A DNA stretch of 34,858 nucleotides from Pirellulales bacterium (GCA_013360685.1 JABWBD010000025.1:1-34858), one strand, 5' to 3'. Counted from the first letter of the stretch, positions 18,203-25,852 are shown. Notes: generated from the sequence alone by a model not told the origin. Translations and numbers: made by a program.

Positions 18203-18844
18203 TCATACTCCGTCGAGGACACGTTGTTCGTTATACCTCCACCATCGGTAGCAGCCTCTCAGACAAAAAGCCCACAAGACAACGACTCCAAGGCACAGCG
18301 GTGCCCGCCAGGCCCATCGGCCCGACCGGCCGCGCCCTGAATCCGGCAGAGGCACGGCCAAGACCACCGCTTCCGTCGGGCCGAAGGCGAACGTGGCGTC
18401 TCCGGTACCCCCGCCCGGCACCGTGATCCGCAACTCTTCTTCCTGCAATTCCGACAAGAGCACGACTTTCAGCTTCCCGCCTTGCGCCGCATCTTCTTCC
18501 GCGGCAGTCTGAATCGCAACCCAAACCTTCACCGTATGTTCGCCGACAACCGCTCCCGAGCCGAAGGATGTCTTCAGCACAAATCGCCCTTCTTCGTCCG
18601 TCGTTCCTTTCGAGGAGGGATTGAAATTCAAATCCCCCGCCCGTCCAGGAACCGGCTCGAACTCAACCACCGCGCCTGCCAATGGCTCCCCTCCCACGCT
18701 GACGACCCCGGCCACGGGCACCAGCCTGGAATCGCCATCCTGGCATCCGGCGAACAGCATGAGCAGTCCGGATACCCAGAAGGCCAACACACCTCGTGGA
18801 AGGCGGGCGTATTGGATCGACGGCTCGCCTGGATCGAGCGGCAT
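18203..18844 (-). CDS. Lipoprotein with carboxypeptidase-regulatory-like (transthyretin-like) domain
   Basis: 213 residues from the chosen start (GAGGG about 10 bases upstream). The lipobox LFAGC puts the lipidated cysteine at residue 34. The following 90 residues (VPVAGVVSVGGEPLAGAVVEFEPV .. EGRFVLKTSFGSGAVVGEHTVKVWV) match the CarboxypepD_reg-like beta-sandwich found beside DUF1559 genes in planctomycetes. A C-terminal extension with a hydrophobic stretch (LCLGVVVLWAFCL) is unusual for the family, which normally ends after the beta domain; read-through into former non-coding DNA is one explanation. Located just downstream of the interrupted DUF1559 gene. Confidence 0.75.
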   Translation of the reverse strand: MPLDPGEPSIQYARLPRGVLAFWVSGLLMLFAGCQDGDSRLVPVAGVVSVGGEPLAGAVVEFEPVPGRAGDLNFNPSSKGTTDEEGRFVLKTSFGSGAVVGEHTVKVWVAIQTAAEEDAAQGGKLKVVLLSELQEEELRITVPGGGTGDATFAFGPTEAVVLAVPLPDSGRGRSGRWAWRAPLCLGVVVLWAFCLRGCYRWWRYNEQRVLDGV

Positions 18845-18935
18845 ACCGCTTTTCCCTCGTTGGCGCCGGAGGCAAGACCGCTCGCGGCCCCGCGCGGTCG
18901 ACCTGCCCGACGGTTGTGCTGACGCAGACCGCTCG

Positions 18936-19871
18936 TCACGGCAAGCCGATGGTCTCGTTGCCGGCCCGAGAACCGGCCGCTCGCCAGACACTCACGTTGA
19001 TCGTCTCGGCAACAAACTGCACGGAGCCGTCGCCCAGGGCCATGACACAGCCGCCCGGATGATGGCTGCCGAACGAAACCTCGAATTCCGCGGCAGGGTA
19101 CTTGGTGTTCGGAGCGAAATAGCAGCTTCCCAGAACCTGGGAAAAATCATAACCCCCTCACGTGTCGAATTCGGGATGGTACAGGTAAAATCGATGGCAG
19201 AAATCGCAACCCTCCGGGATGGTGGATGCGTAGATGGCCTCGCCGATCATCAACGTGTTCGAGGTCCCGTCGGTGATGTCGCGAAGCGAAGTCGTCCGCC
19301 AAGGGTTCCAGCACAGGTTCGCCAGCAGCACGCCGTTGGAATTGGTCATGTCGGTCTGTGAACCCGGTGGGTTTGCCACGTCGTCTATGGTCACGTCGCT
19401 GCCCGCGTTGGCCACGTAATTCGTCCGGAAGCGGTCGGAAATGACATGATTATCCGAATCCGGCCCCGGTTGCGAGGGGCACCGAAAAACGGAGATCCGG
19501 GCCCGAGCCAGGTTCTGCAGCGCGAGGCTGACCGGATCGGTGTCGTACCAGTTGCCGACGTCTCCCCAGTCAATCGTATCAAACAGCGGACGCTGCTCCA
19601 GTTGGGGCAGAATGTGCGCCGCCCAGGAATGCCCCCAGCCGGCCAAGGTCCCGGGCGGAAACGAATGGTAGACGTCGTGATAATTGTGCAGCGCCAGTGC
19701 GATCTGTTTCTCGTTGTTGATGCACTGCGTGCGACGTGCCGATTCCCTTGCTGATTGCACAGCGGGCAGCAGTAACGCAACCAGGGTCCCAATGATCGCG
19801 ATCACAACCAGGAGTTCAACCAGAGTGAACCCTCGGCGATAACCGCGATGCCGCCGTTCTCCGGTCCGCAT
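18936..19871 (-). pseudogene. DUF1559 pseudopilin-like gene interrupted by an in-frame TGA
   Basis: The N-terminus is a type IV/type II prepilin signal, [21 protein letters not shown] (residues 14-34), cleaved after G14. The DUF1559 body follows ([50 protein letters not shown]). Translation stops at TGA (19158-19160) after residue 237. The same frame then continues for 73 codons with the expected C-terminal signature, GGYDFSQVLGSCYFAPNTKY and HHPGGCVMALGDGSVQFVAE, to a second TGA (18936). The protein would be about 311 residues. So this is one gene with a nonsense change, a sequencing error, or recoding. DUF1559 proteins are thought to build pilus-like or secretion pseudopili and are amplified in planctomycetes. 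It lies 91 bp upstream of the lipoprotein gene and downstream of a small lipoprotein. Confidence 0.85.
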
Positions 19872-19929
19872 GGCAGTTCTCCTTGACCTGATCCAATCCG
19901 AACCACCTCCGATTTGCTACAACGCGCAT

Positions 19930-20118
19930 CTACTTCCTGAAATTTTCCGGCAACTTGCCTTCTCCGGGAGCTTGGGACGGATGAGAAGGTTCCGCTCCGG
20001 GTTCGACGATGGAGGCCCGGTCAACCGGCGAGCCGCCACCCCCGGTTTCTCCCCCGCACCCGGGAGCCAGAACGGCAAGACAGCAAAGAAGGCACGCCAG
20101 TCGCAGACAGTATGTCAT
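19930..20118 (-). CDS. Small lipoprotein next to DUF1559 gene
   Basis: 62 residues. MTYCLRLACLLCCLAVLAPGC is a lipoprotein signal with the lipidated Cys near residue 21. The mature part is Gly/Pro/Ser rich (GGETGGGGSPVDRAS..), typical of the short lipoproteins seen ahead of DUF1559 genes. AAAGGG lies about 5-6 bases upstream of the ATG. Gene order lipoprotein, DUF1559, carboxypeptidase-like lipoprotein is a recurring planctomycete set. Function unknown; likely envelope or pseudopilus associated. Confidence 0.62.
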   Translation of the reverse strand: MTYCLRLACLLCCLAVLAPGCGGETGGGGSPVDRASIVEPGAEPSHPSQAPGEGKLPENFRK

Positions 20119-20616
20119 AAGACACCCTTTGTTCAGGGAGCATGCTCTAGCCTCGCATCCTACCAGAGGAAATCACCCTGTCAAGCCATGCTCCGGCGAT
20201 TCATCCGATCGCCAGCCGCAACGGCAGCACGCCGGGGCCAGACGGGGCCGGCGCTGAACCGACACCGTGCGACAAGCCTCGCGCCGCAACGGCACGGCCT
20301 TCGCACCGTGTGGATCCTTGACTAGAATGATCCGTAGCGGCTTTACGCATCCGGATCGCCCGAAGGGTCGGTACTCGACCGGGACTGGAAAAGCCGATAG
20401 GAAGCAGGATCCATGACGACCATCACGAGTCGGGTGTCTTGGAGCAGGTGGCTTCGAGCGAGCCGGGTTCTGCGGAGATCCTGCAAAGCAGGGTGGTCCC
20501 CCTCACTTTCCAGCTCCTTGCCGCTGAGCCCCGTCCCGGAATCGAAGTCGGTCATCCCGAGACCGGGCGGTGCTGGCGGTTGTTGCGTCAGCGGTTTTCA
20601 GCCCGTCGAGACCCTC
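20119..20616. other. Intergenic region, nothing recognised
   Basis: About 500 bp upstream of the minus-strand pseudopilin cluster. Both strands give only low-quality frames. It should contain the promoter of that cluster. No hairpin with a T-run and no recognisable RNA gene was found. Confidence 0.4.
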
Positions 20617-20733
20617 ATGAAACAACCCACTTTCACCCTGACTGCCCTGCTGCGCGCTTTGCTCGTTGCGCTGTTTCCCGCCCTGGATCACACCGACAAG
20701 CCCCGCATCATCCGCCTGGAGAGAAAGCCTTGA
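20617..20733 (+). pseudogene. Signal-peptide-like 38-codon remnant
   Basis: The frame reads MKQPTFTLTALLRALLVALF then PALDHTDKPRIIRLERKP before TGA. It resembles the signal peptide and first residues of planctomycete sulfatase-type exported proteins (a DKPxII stretch right after the leader), so it may be the broken front of such a gene. Its TGA overlaps a TTG of the next frame. Assignment is weak because the peptide is so short. Confidence 0.3.
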
Positions 20734-20753
20734 ACAGGAAACGCCCTATCAAC

Positions 20754-20954
20754 ATGACCGTGATCCGACTGTGTCTCACATTTGCCGTCCTGGGTGGCCT
20801 CCTCGCCGTACGGACACAAAATCGCGCCTCCGCTGCCGACCATCCGCGACTGGAAGTGGTCAACGGCGACTTCAGCGACCTTAGCAGCCTCACCGCGGGC
20901 AACGACGGTTGGTATGCCGGACTGCCGAAAGGATGGCGCGGTTCGAAGGGATGA
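20754..20954 (+). pseudogene. Truncated exported protein with NGDFSDLSSLT motif
   Basis: MTVIRLCLTFAVLGGLLAV is a signal peptide; the mature part (RLEVVNGDFSDLSSLT then WYAGLPKGWRGSKG) is the start of a carbohydrate-binding-like beta domain seen in larger exported planctomycete proteins. The frame ends after 66 codons, 3 bp before the epimerase ATG, where such domains would continue for 100 residues or more. An upstream TTG at 20730 could also serve as start. This looks like a gene truncated by the arrival of the sugar-nucleotide operon. A short secreted peptide is the alternative. Confidence 0.5.
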
Positions 20955-20957
20955 ACC

Positions 20958-22001
20958 ATGGGCCCGTTGAAAACCTTTTCCGACTGCAGCAAGAACGACC
21001 TGATCGTCATTACCGGCGCCGGCGGTTTCATCGCCGGCGCGCTGGCCCGCTATTTCCACGACCGCGGCTTCACACGCATCCGCGCGGTCGACAAGAAGCC
21101 GCTGCCCGACTGGTACCAGGTCGTTCCCCGCGTGGAAAGCCTCTGTCTGGATGTAAGCGAGGAGGCCAATTGCAGGCGGGTCTGCGAAGGGGCCGTGGAA
21201 GTGTACAACCTGGCGGCCGACATGGGGGGCATGGGCTTCATCGAGCGGTTCCGCATCCAGTGCCTGCGAAGCATCCTCATCAACACGCACTTGATCGAGG
21301 CCGCCTATCGGGCAGGCGCCCGGCGCTACTTCTTCTCGTCCTCCGCCTGCGCCTACAACACCGAGCTGCAGAAGGACCCCAACTGCCGTGCCTTGCGCGA
21401 GACCGACGCCTACCCCGCCATGGCCGAACGCGGCTACGGCTGGGAGAAGCTCATGTCGGAGATGTTCTGCCAGGAATACTGGGCCGAACGCGGGATGAAG
21501 ACCTTCATTGCCCGCTTCCACAACGTCTACGGCCCGCACGGCACCTGGGACGGCGGCCGCGAAAAGGCGCCGGCCGCCATCTGCCGCAAGGTCATCGAAG
21601 CCAAAGACCGAGGCGCCGGCGACATCGACATCTGGGGCACTGGCAAACAAACCCGAAGCTTCATGTACATCGACGACTGCACCGAGGGCATCGACCGCAT
21701 CATGCACTGCGACGAGTTGATCGCCACGCCCATCAACCTGGGCTCCAGCGAACTGATCGCGATCAACGATCTGGTCACTCTCGCGGAGGAGATCGGGGGC
21801 GTGAAACTCCGGCGCGCCTACGATCTGAACGCCCCGCAGGGCGTGGTCGGCCGCAACAGCGACAACACGATGATCAAGAAAATCCTCGGCTGGGAACCGA
21901 CGACGCCCTTCCGCAAAGGATTGGTGCAGACCTATGCCTGGATCGCCCAACAATACGAGGACCGCAAGGCGGGCCACCGGACCGTCCACGACACCATGTG
22001 A
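20958..22001 (+). CDS. GDP-mannose 3,5-epimerase-like NAD-dependent epimerase
   Basis: 347 residues, a short-chain dehydrogenase/reductase of the extended type. The NAD motif is TGAGGFIAG (19-27). The sequence shares phrases with plant GDP-mannose 3,5-epimerase: LAADMGGMGFI, SSSACAYN (C131), YGWEKL (Y160, K164), ARFHNVYGPHGTW, GGREKAPAAICRK (K203), GKQTRSFMYIDD (R233), VVGRNSDNTMIKKILGW. The catalytic Tyr/Lys and the Cys/Lys acid-base pair are all present. Likely reaction: epimerisation of GDP-D-mannose at C3 and C5 to GDP-L-galactose/gulose, or a closely related nucleotide-sugar. First gene of a plus-strand set with the GHMP kinase and nucleotidyltransferase. Confidence 0.85.
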   Translation: MGPLKTFSDCSKNDLIVITGAGGFIAGALARYFHDRGFTRIRAVDKKPLPDWYQVVPRVESLCLDVSEEANCRRVCEGAVEVYNLAADMGGMGFIERFRIQCLRSILINTHLIEAAYRAGARRYFFSSSACAYNTELQKDPNCRALRETDAYPAMAERGYGWEKLMSEMFCQEYWAERGMKTFIARFHNVYGPHGTWDGGREKAPAAICRKVIEAKDRGAGDIDIWGTGKQTRSFMYIDDCTEGIDRIMHCDELIATPINLGSSELIAINDLVTLAEEIGGVKLRRAYDLNAPQGVVGRNSDNTMIKKILGWEPTTPFRKGLVQTYAWIAQQYEDRKAGHRTVHDTM

Positions 22002-22058
22002 GGAAGTTTGCAACGCGGCCGAGCCGCAACCAATGGGATCGAGGTGATGGGCTACTGG

Positions 22059-22109
22059 AGTGATGGAGTACTGGAAGGGTGAAAACTGACTCCCCATTAC
22101 CCCATCACT
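22059..22109. repeat. Intergenic imperfect hairpin
   Basis: Bases 22059-22074 and 22094-22109 form an imperfect hairpin (AGTGATGG at one end pairs with CCATCACT at the other; about 14 of 16 pairs), with a loop of about 19 bases. The left arm is also half of a direct repeat, GTGATGGGCTACTGG and GTGATGGAGTACTGG (22044 and 22060). It sits between the epimerase and kinase genes. It could attenuate transcription between them or be an inert repeat. Confidence 0.45.
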
Positions 22110-22163
22110 CGATTACCCCAAAACATCCACGCACGGCACGCAGGACTTGCGGATAAAGTTTCT

Positions 22164-22967
22164 ATGGACGCCCTCGCTGCCCGCCCCCTGACCGACACTA
22201 TCGGAACGGTCCCCTACCGCATGGCCTTTGCCGGCGGGTGGATCGACCAGCCGTTCGTGTCCCGGCTGAATCCGGAACCGCCCGGCTCGATGGTGGTCGT
22301 CGCCGTCGAGCCCGTCTGCTGGTTCATCCAGCGCGCCGGCTTCGCCGCCGGCACGCGCGACGTGGCGCTCAAGCTCTGGAACGGCAGGCTCCCCGATCGC
22401 GATCCTGCAGAGCTCGTCCGCGAACTCTATGCCGAAGAGAATCGCGGCAAGAGCGAACCCTCCGGGTCGCAGGACATGATCGGCCTGATCTACCCCGGTG
22501 TGAACCGTCTCGACTACGACTACGCTCACGAGGGCGGGGTCTTTCCCCGGCACATCGCGTCCAACAACGATCCGCAAACGGCCCGCTGGCTGGAGGAGGT
22601 CGTCCACCTGCTTCCGGTAGCCCAGCGGCCTCACGGCTACAATCCGCTGGGGATCAGAAATCTCGATCCGGCTTGGGTCCGCCGGCTCGGGGAAACGGGC
22701 AAGCAGTGTTTCGACGCCATCCTGGCCCGCGATGCCCACGCCCTGGGCGCTTCGATGAACGCCTGCATGGAGTGCTGGGAGGCGATTCTCCCGCAGACGG
22801 TGCGGCATCCCGCTCTGACCGTCGACTTGAAGGGAATTCTGGCCTATTATCAGTCGCGGTATTGTGGCGCAATGTACTCCGGTTGCGGCGGCGGGTATCT
22901 GTTTGTCGTTTCCAGCGACCCCGTGCCCGGCGCGCTGAAGATCAAGGTCCGCCTCGCAGAGCCATGA
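22164..22967 (+). CDS. GHMP-family sugar kinase-like protein
   Basis: 267 residues. It resembles GHMP kinases: an N-terminal segment VPYRMAFAGGWIDQPFVS like the sugar-binding loop of heptose/fucose kinases, and a C-terminal GAMYSGCGGGYLFVV like the family's GAKxSGAGGGG motif. The central ATP loop (PxxxGLGSS) is not evident; residues 97-105 read KSEPSGSQD instead, so phosphoryl transfer could be altered. Role inferred: phosphorylation of a free sugar or sugar phosphate feeding the neighbouring nucleotidyltransferase. The stop overlaps the next start (ATGA at 22964-22967), indicating translational coupling. Confidence 0.72.
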   Translation: MDALAARPLTDTIGTVPYRMAFAGGWIDQPFVSRLNPEPPGSMVVVAVEPVCWFIQRAGFAAGTRDVALKLWNGRLPDRDPAELVRELYAEENRGKSEPSGSQDMIGLIYPGVNRLDYDYAHEGGVFPRHIASNNDPQTARWLEEVVHLLPVAQRPHGYNPLGIRNLDPAWVRRLGETGKQCFDAILARDAHALGASMNACMECWEAILPQTVRHPALTVDLKGILAYYQSRYCGAMYSGCGGGYLFVVSSDPVPGALKIKVRLAEP

Positions 22968-23788
22968 GCACGCAGCAGCAAGTCATCGTCTCCGGCGGTT
23001 TCGATGATATCCGCTCGCGGCATCTGCGCTTTCTGCAAGAAGCCGCCAGGCTCGGCGAGTTGAATGTCCTGCTCTGGCCCGACGAGATGCTCCAGAGAGT
23101 TCAGGGCGAACCGCCGAAGTTTCCCTATGTCGAGCGGCGTTATTTTGTCGACTCCGTCCGCTATGTCGCTCGCGTGGTTCCGCTATCCGTCCCCATAGAC
23201 GCCGACACGTTGCCCGAACTCGACTGCATCCAGACGAAGGTCTGGGTGGATGAGGAGTCGGCAGCCAACGACCGGCGGTCTGCCTGGTGCCGGCAACACG
23301 GCATCGAGTACCGAGTGCTGCTCCCGCCCCAGATCAGAGGTTTCCCCGAACCGCCGCCGATGCCCTCCCCGCCCAGCCGCAAGAAAGTTGTGGCCACCGG
23401 CTGCTACGACTGGTTCCACTCCGGCCACGTGCGGTTCACCGAGGAAGTCAGCGCCTACGGCGACCTCTACGTGATCGTCGGGCACGACGCGAATATCCGT
23501 CTGCTCAAGGGCGAAGGGCATCCCCTCCTGCCCGCGGCCGAGCGGCGCTACGTCGTCGGCTCCATCAAGCATGTCAAGCAAGCCCTGATTTCCAGCGGCG
23601 AAGGCTGGCTGGACGCCGACCCCGAGATCCGCCGCCTCCAGCCGGACATCTACGCTGTGAACGAAGACGGCGACAAGGGCGGCAAACGCGAATACTGCGA
23701 AAAACTTGGCATCGAGTATCTCGTCTTGAAACGCACCCCTGCGCCAGGGTTGCCGCGTCGTACCAGTACCGGCCTTCGCGGATTTTGA
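22964..23788 (+). CDS. Tandem cytidylyltransferase-like protein, one domain degenerate
   Basis: 274 residues with two nucleotidyltransferase-fold domains. The second (about 138-265) has the intact catalytic motif FHSGHVRF (H at about 151 and 154), GDLYVIVGHDANI and a C-terminal RTSTGLR that matches the family's late nucleotide-binding motif. The first (about 5-120) aligns from VSGGFDDIRSRHLRFLQEA: the HxGH motif has become RSRH, so it probably lacks activity. Cytidylyltransferases of this superfamily load sugar or alditol phosphates onto CTP/ATP. Coupled by a 4-base overlap to the GHMP kinase, which suggests kinase then nucleotidyl transfer. The ending RGF is short after the last motif. Confidence 0.8.
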   Translation: MSTQQQVIVSGGFDDIRSRHLRFLQEAARLGELNVLLWPDEMLQRVQGEPPKFPYVERRYFVDSVRYVARVVPLSVPIDADTLPELDCIQTKVWVDEESAANDRRSAWCRQHGIEYRVLLPPQIRGFPEPPPMPSPPSRKKVVATGCYDWFHSGHVRFTEEVSAYGDLYVIVGHDANIRLLKGEGHPLLPAAERRYVVGSIKHVKQALISSGEGWLDADPEIRRLQPDIYAVNEDGDKGGKREYCEKLGIEYLVLKRTPAPGLPRRTSTGLRGF

Positions 23789-23949
23789 CCACGTCGTGGG
23801 AGCAAGCCTACGCTGAGAGGTTCCAACTCAACTCCCCTCTCCTGCTTCGTTCATAGGGGCAGGGGGTGAGGGTAGTCGGAGTTCTGTTAGGGCCTCTGAG
23901 AACCTCCGGAGGCAACTTCCCATGCAGCCGCGCGGGTTCGCTCACAACA

Positions 23950-24957
23950 TCACCCGAGCGACTGCAACTCGGCAGTCGCCCTCGTCCTTTCTGCTTCCGC
24001 GCACAAGAGCATTGCGGTATGGACCCGGCGCGATATCTCAACATGCGGTTCCGGCGCCGCCCCGGTGCGGACCGATTCGACGAACCCGCCCAGACACTCC
24101 CGCATTCCAACAAAGCCATAGGCCGGTTGGGCCGCGGGATAGGCCGTCTCTTGCCAGACGCCGTCGGGTCCTCGCCACCGCAGTCCGCCCTGGATCAACT
24201 CCGCTTCTGCTTCCCCGCGGCTCCCCAGTACGCTCAACGTCACTTCGAGACCGCCGACTGCCACGAGATTGAACTCGAATCGCCCGATCTTCCCGCCCGG
24301 ATATTCCAGCGACGCCCAACCGTGGTCCATGAGCCGTCCGTTCGCCGCGTAGCCGCCGGTGACCGTTGCCCGCTCCGGCCCAGCGGCCAGCACGCAGTCG
24401 AGCACGTCCAGATACCAGCACGACAGCCAGGGAAAGAAACCTTCCGCCTGCGGATTGTATTTCCATTGGCCGCCGCCGTAGCCCCAGTTGCACCAGAGAC
24501 GCACGGCGGCCATGCGTATCTCGCCGATCAGCCCCGCGCGCAGTTGCTCGCGCAGCCGGCAGACTACCGGGAGCCATCGAAGCTCGAAGTCCGGCTGGAT
24601 CACCCGATCCGCGGCAGACATCGTGGCGTGGAGCCGTTCGACCGACTCGAAGCGGTGCGAGACGGGCGGCTCGTAAAACAGATGCTTGCCGGATGAGACG
24701 GCGGCAAGCATTGCATTCTCATGGATCGGATTGGGCACGGCGAGGAGCACCGCGTCCACGCGCGGGTCGTCAAGCAGGTCTTGAAAATCGGAATAGACGG
24801 CTGCCCCTCCGAATTCCGCACGCGCGAACTGCTGTGTGGCCGAGGACTTCGCCGCCACGGCAGCCACCTCGATGCCTTCGAGCTCCTTGAGTGCCGGCAC
24901 ATACGCCTGGCGGGGCCATTCGCCCAGTCCGATCAGCCCGAGTTTGACACGGTCCAT
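23950..24957 (-). CDS. Gfo/Idh/MocA family oxidoreductase
   Basis: 335 residues. The Rossmann N-terminus is KLGLIGLGEWPRQAYVP, followed by VDAVLLAVPNPIHENAMLAA, and a C-terminal Gfo/Idh alpha/beta domain containing GWASLEYPGGKIGRFEFNLVAVGG. The usual EKP motif (nicotinamide-binding lysine) reads EPP (E96-P98), so the lysine is missing. Such proteins oxidise or reduce sugars, inositol or sugar nucleotides using NAD(P). Convergent with the sugar-nucleotide operon, which supports a sugar role but not coregulation. No export signal. Start at 24957 puts the Rossmann strand at the N-terminus. Confidence 0.85.
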   Translation of the reverse strand: MDRVKLGLIGLGEWPRQAYVPALKELEGIEVAAVAAKSSATQQFARAEFGGAAVYSDFQDLLDDPRVDAVLLAVPNPIHENAMLAAVSSGKHLFYEPPVSHRFESVERLHATMSAADRVIQPDFELRWLPVVCRLREQLRAGLIGEIRMAAVRLWCNWGYGGGQWKYNPQAEGFFPWLSCWYLDVLDCVLAAGPERATVTGGYAANGRLMDHGWASLEYPGGKIGRFEFNLVAVGGLEVTLSVLGSRGEAEAELIQGGLRWRGPDGVWQETAYPAAQPAYGFVGMRECLGGFVESVRTGAAPEPHVEISRRVHTAMLLCAEAERTRATAELQSLG

Positions 24958-25082
24958 AGCGCCTCGCTCTCTCTTACTCCCGGATTGCCCTGCTGTCCCT
25001 CGGTTCCTGCCGAAGGGCTAGGATAACGGGGCGGCGACGAGTGAGGCAGCCACCCGCAACCACCCCTGATCGCCGCTCCCGT

Positions 25083-25394
25083 TCATCCCTTGGTTCGGCG
25101 TTTCTTCCCTCCGCCGGTCTTCTCACGACCACCACTGGCCGATTCGACTTGTTGCCAGAACTCGTCGTGTCCAAGTCCGGCCCCTTCATCAATGCGACGA
25201 TCTGCCGCGTCAAGGATCGCGTTGAGTTTCCGCGAATGAGCCAAGAGCAGCCGCTCCAGTTCATCGTCATCCCTGACACCGAGGAGCACGGCCACCGCGT
25301 TGCCATTTCGTGTGACGACCACCGGACCCTCGGCAGTCGCCTTCAGGTACGAGCTGAGGTGGGCCTTCACCTCGGCTACCGATGCAATCTTCAT
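25083..25394 (-). CDS. Phd/YefM-family antitoxin
   Basis: 103 residues. The N-terminal half (MKIASVAEVKAHLSSYLKAT then GPVVVTRNGNAVAVLLGVRD) is the classic Phd/YefM DNA-binding domain. The C-terminal half is charged and probably disordered (HDEFWQQVES..GGGKKRRTKG), as expected for a toxin-wrapping tail. It starts inside the toxin's stop codon (ATGA), so it is the second gene of the pair. Antitoxins of this family also repress their own operon. Confidence 0.88.
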   Translation of the reverse strand: MKIASVAEVKAHLSSYLKATAEGPVVVTRNGNAVAVLLGVRDDDELERLLLAHSRKLNAILDAADRRIDEGAGLGHDEFWQQVESASGGREKTGGGKKRRTKG

Positions 25395-25714
25395 AATTCC
25401 ACCTCCTCACCAGCGATGAAGATGCGATTTCGCTCTTTCACCGCAATCGCCAAAATCCGAACCTGCCCCCGTTCTGCATCCACCCGATAGAAGACGCGAA
25501 AGCGGTTATCCGGCCCTAACCGTAGTTCCCACCGCGTTCCCAGTTCGATCGGCCGCTCCAGCGGCTTTCGGTTCCGCGTCGCCCTCTCGGGTTCGAATGC
25601 CAGTTGTTCCTTGATCGTAGTGCGGATCAGCGAATGATACTTCGACTCGATGGCGGCGAGATGTCGGCTGACGTCCGGGTCGTAGATCAGAACGATGGGT
25701 GGTTTCTTCCCCAT
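25391..25714 (-). CDS. RelE/ParE-family toxin
   Basis: 107 residues from the ATG at 25714 (in-frame ATGs at 25732 and 25765 also exist; none has a good ribosome site). IYDPDVSRHLAAIESKYHSL forms the N-terminal helix; the beta sheet has RWELRLGPDNRFRVFYRVD and VRILAIAVKERNRIFI, the RelE/ParE core. Such proteins cut mRNA at ribosomes or poison gyrase. The toxin precedes its antitoxin, the reverse of most relBE or phd-doc operons (a higBA-like order). The genes overlap by 4 bases, so they are expressed together. Confidence 0.85.
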   Translation of the reverse strand: MGKKPPIVLIYDPDVSRHLAAIESKYHSLIRTTIKEQLAFEPERATRNRKPLERPIELGTRWELRLGPDNRFRVFYRVDAERGQVRILAIAVKERNRIFIAGEEVEL

Positions 25715-25799
25715 GACCGCAATTATGGTCATAACGCCGGGAAAGATCAAGGGCCGACAATTCAAAAAAGAGAGCTACCGACTTCATGGTGCAGCTAAA

Positions 25800-25852
25800 G
25801 CGGGAGCATGGCTGACTCTCTTCCCAAGTGTCGGTCAAGGACACGCTCCCGC
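25800..25852. repeat. Short inverted repeat upstream of the toxin gene
   Basis: GCGGGAGC(AT) at 25800-25809 and (AC)GCTCCCGC at 25843-25852 form an inverted repeat separated by about 33 bases. It lies between the toxin and four-helix-bundle genes. It could be an operator or the remains of an inverted-repeat element. No other copy was noticed in the window. Confidence 0.35.

Noticed and set aside
19158-19160. Selenocysteine or another recoding at the TGA in the DUF1559 gene
   Set aside because: No catalytic cysteine is expected at that position and no evident SECIS-like hairpin was found just downstream; a nonsense change or sequence error is simpler.
15912-22097. Minus-strand frames at 15912-16931 and 20688-22097
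   Set aside because: Shadows of the aldo/keto reductase and epimerase genes, where the plus strand has intact catalytic motifs.
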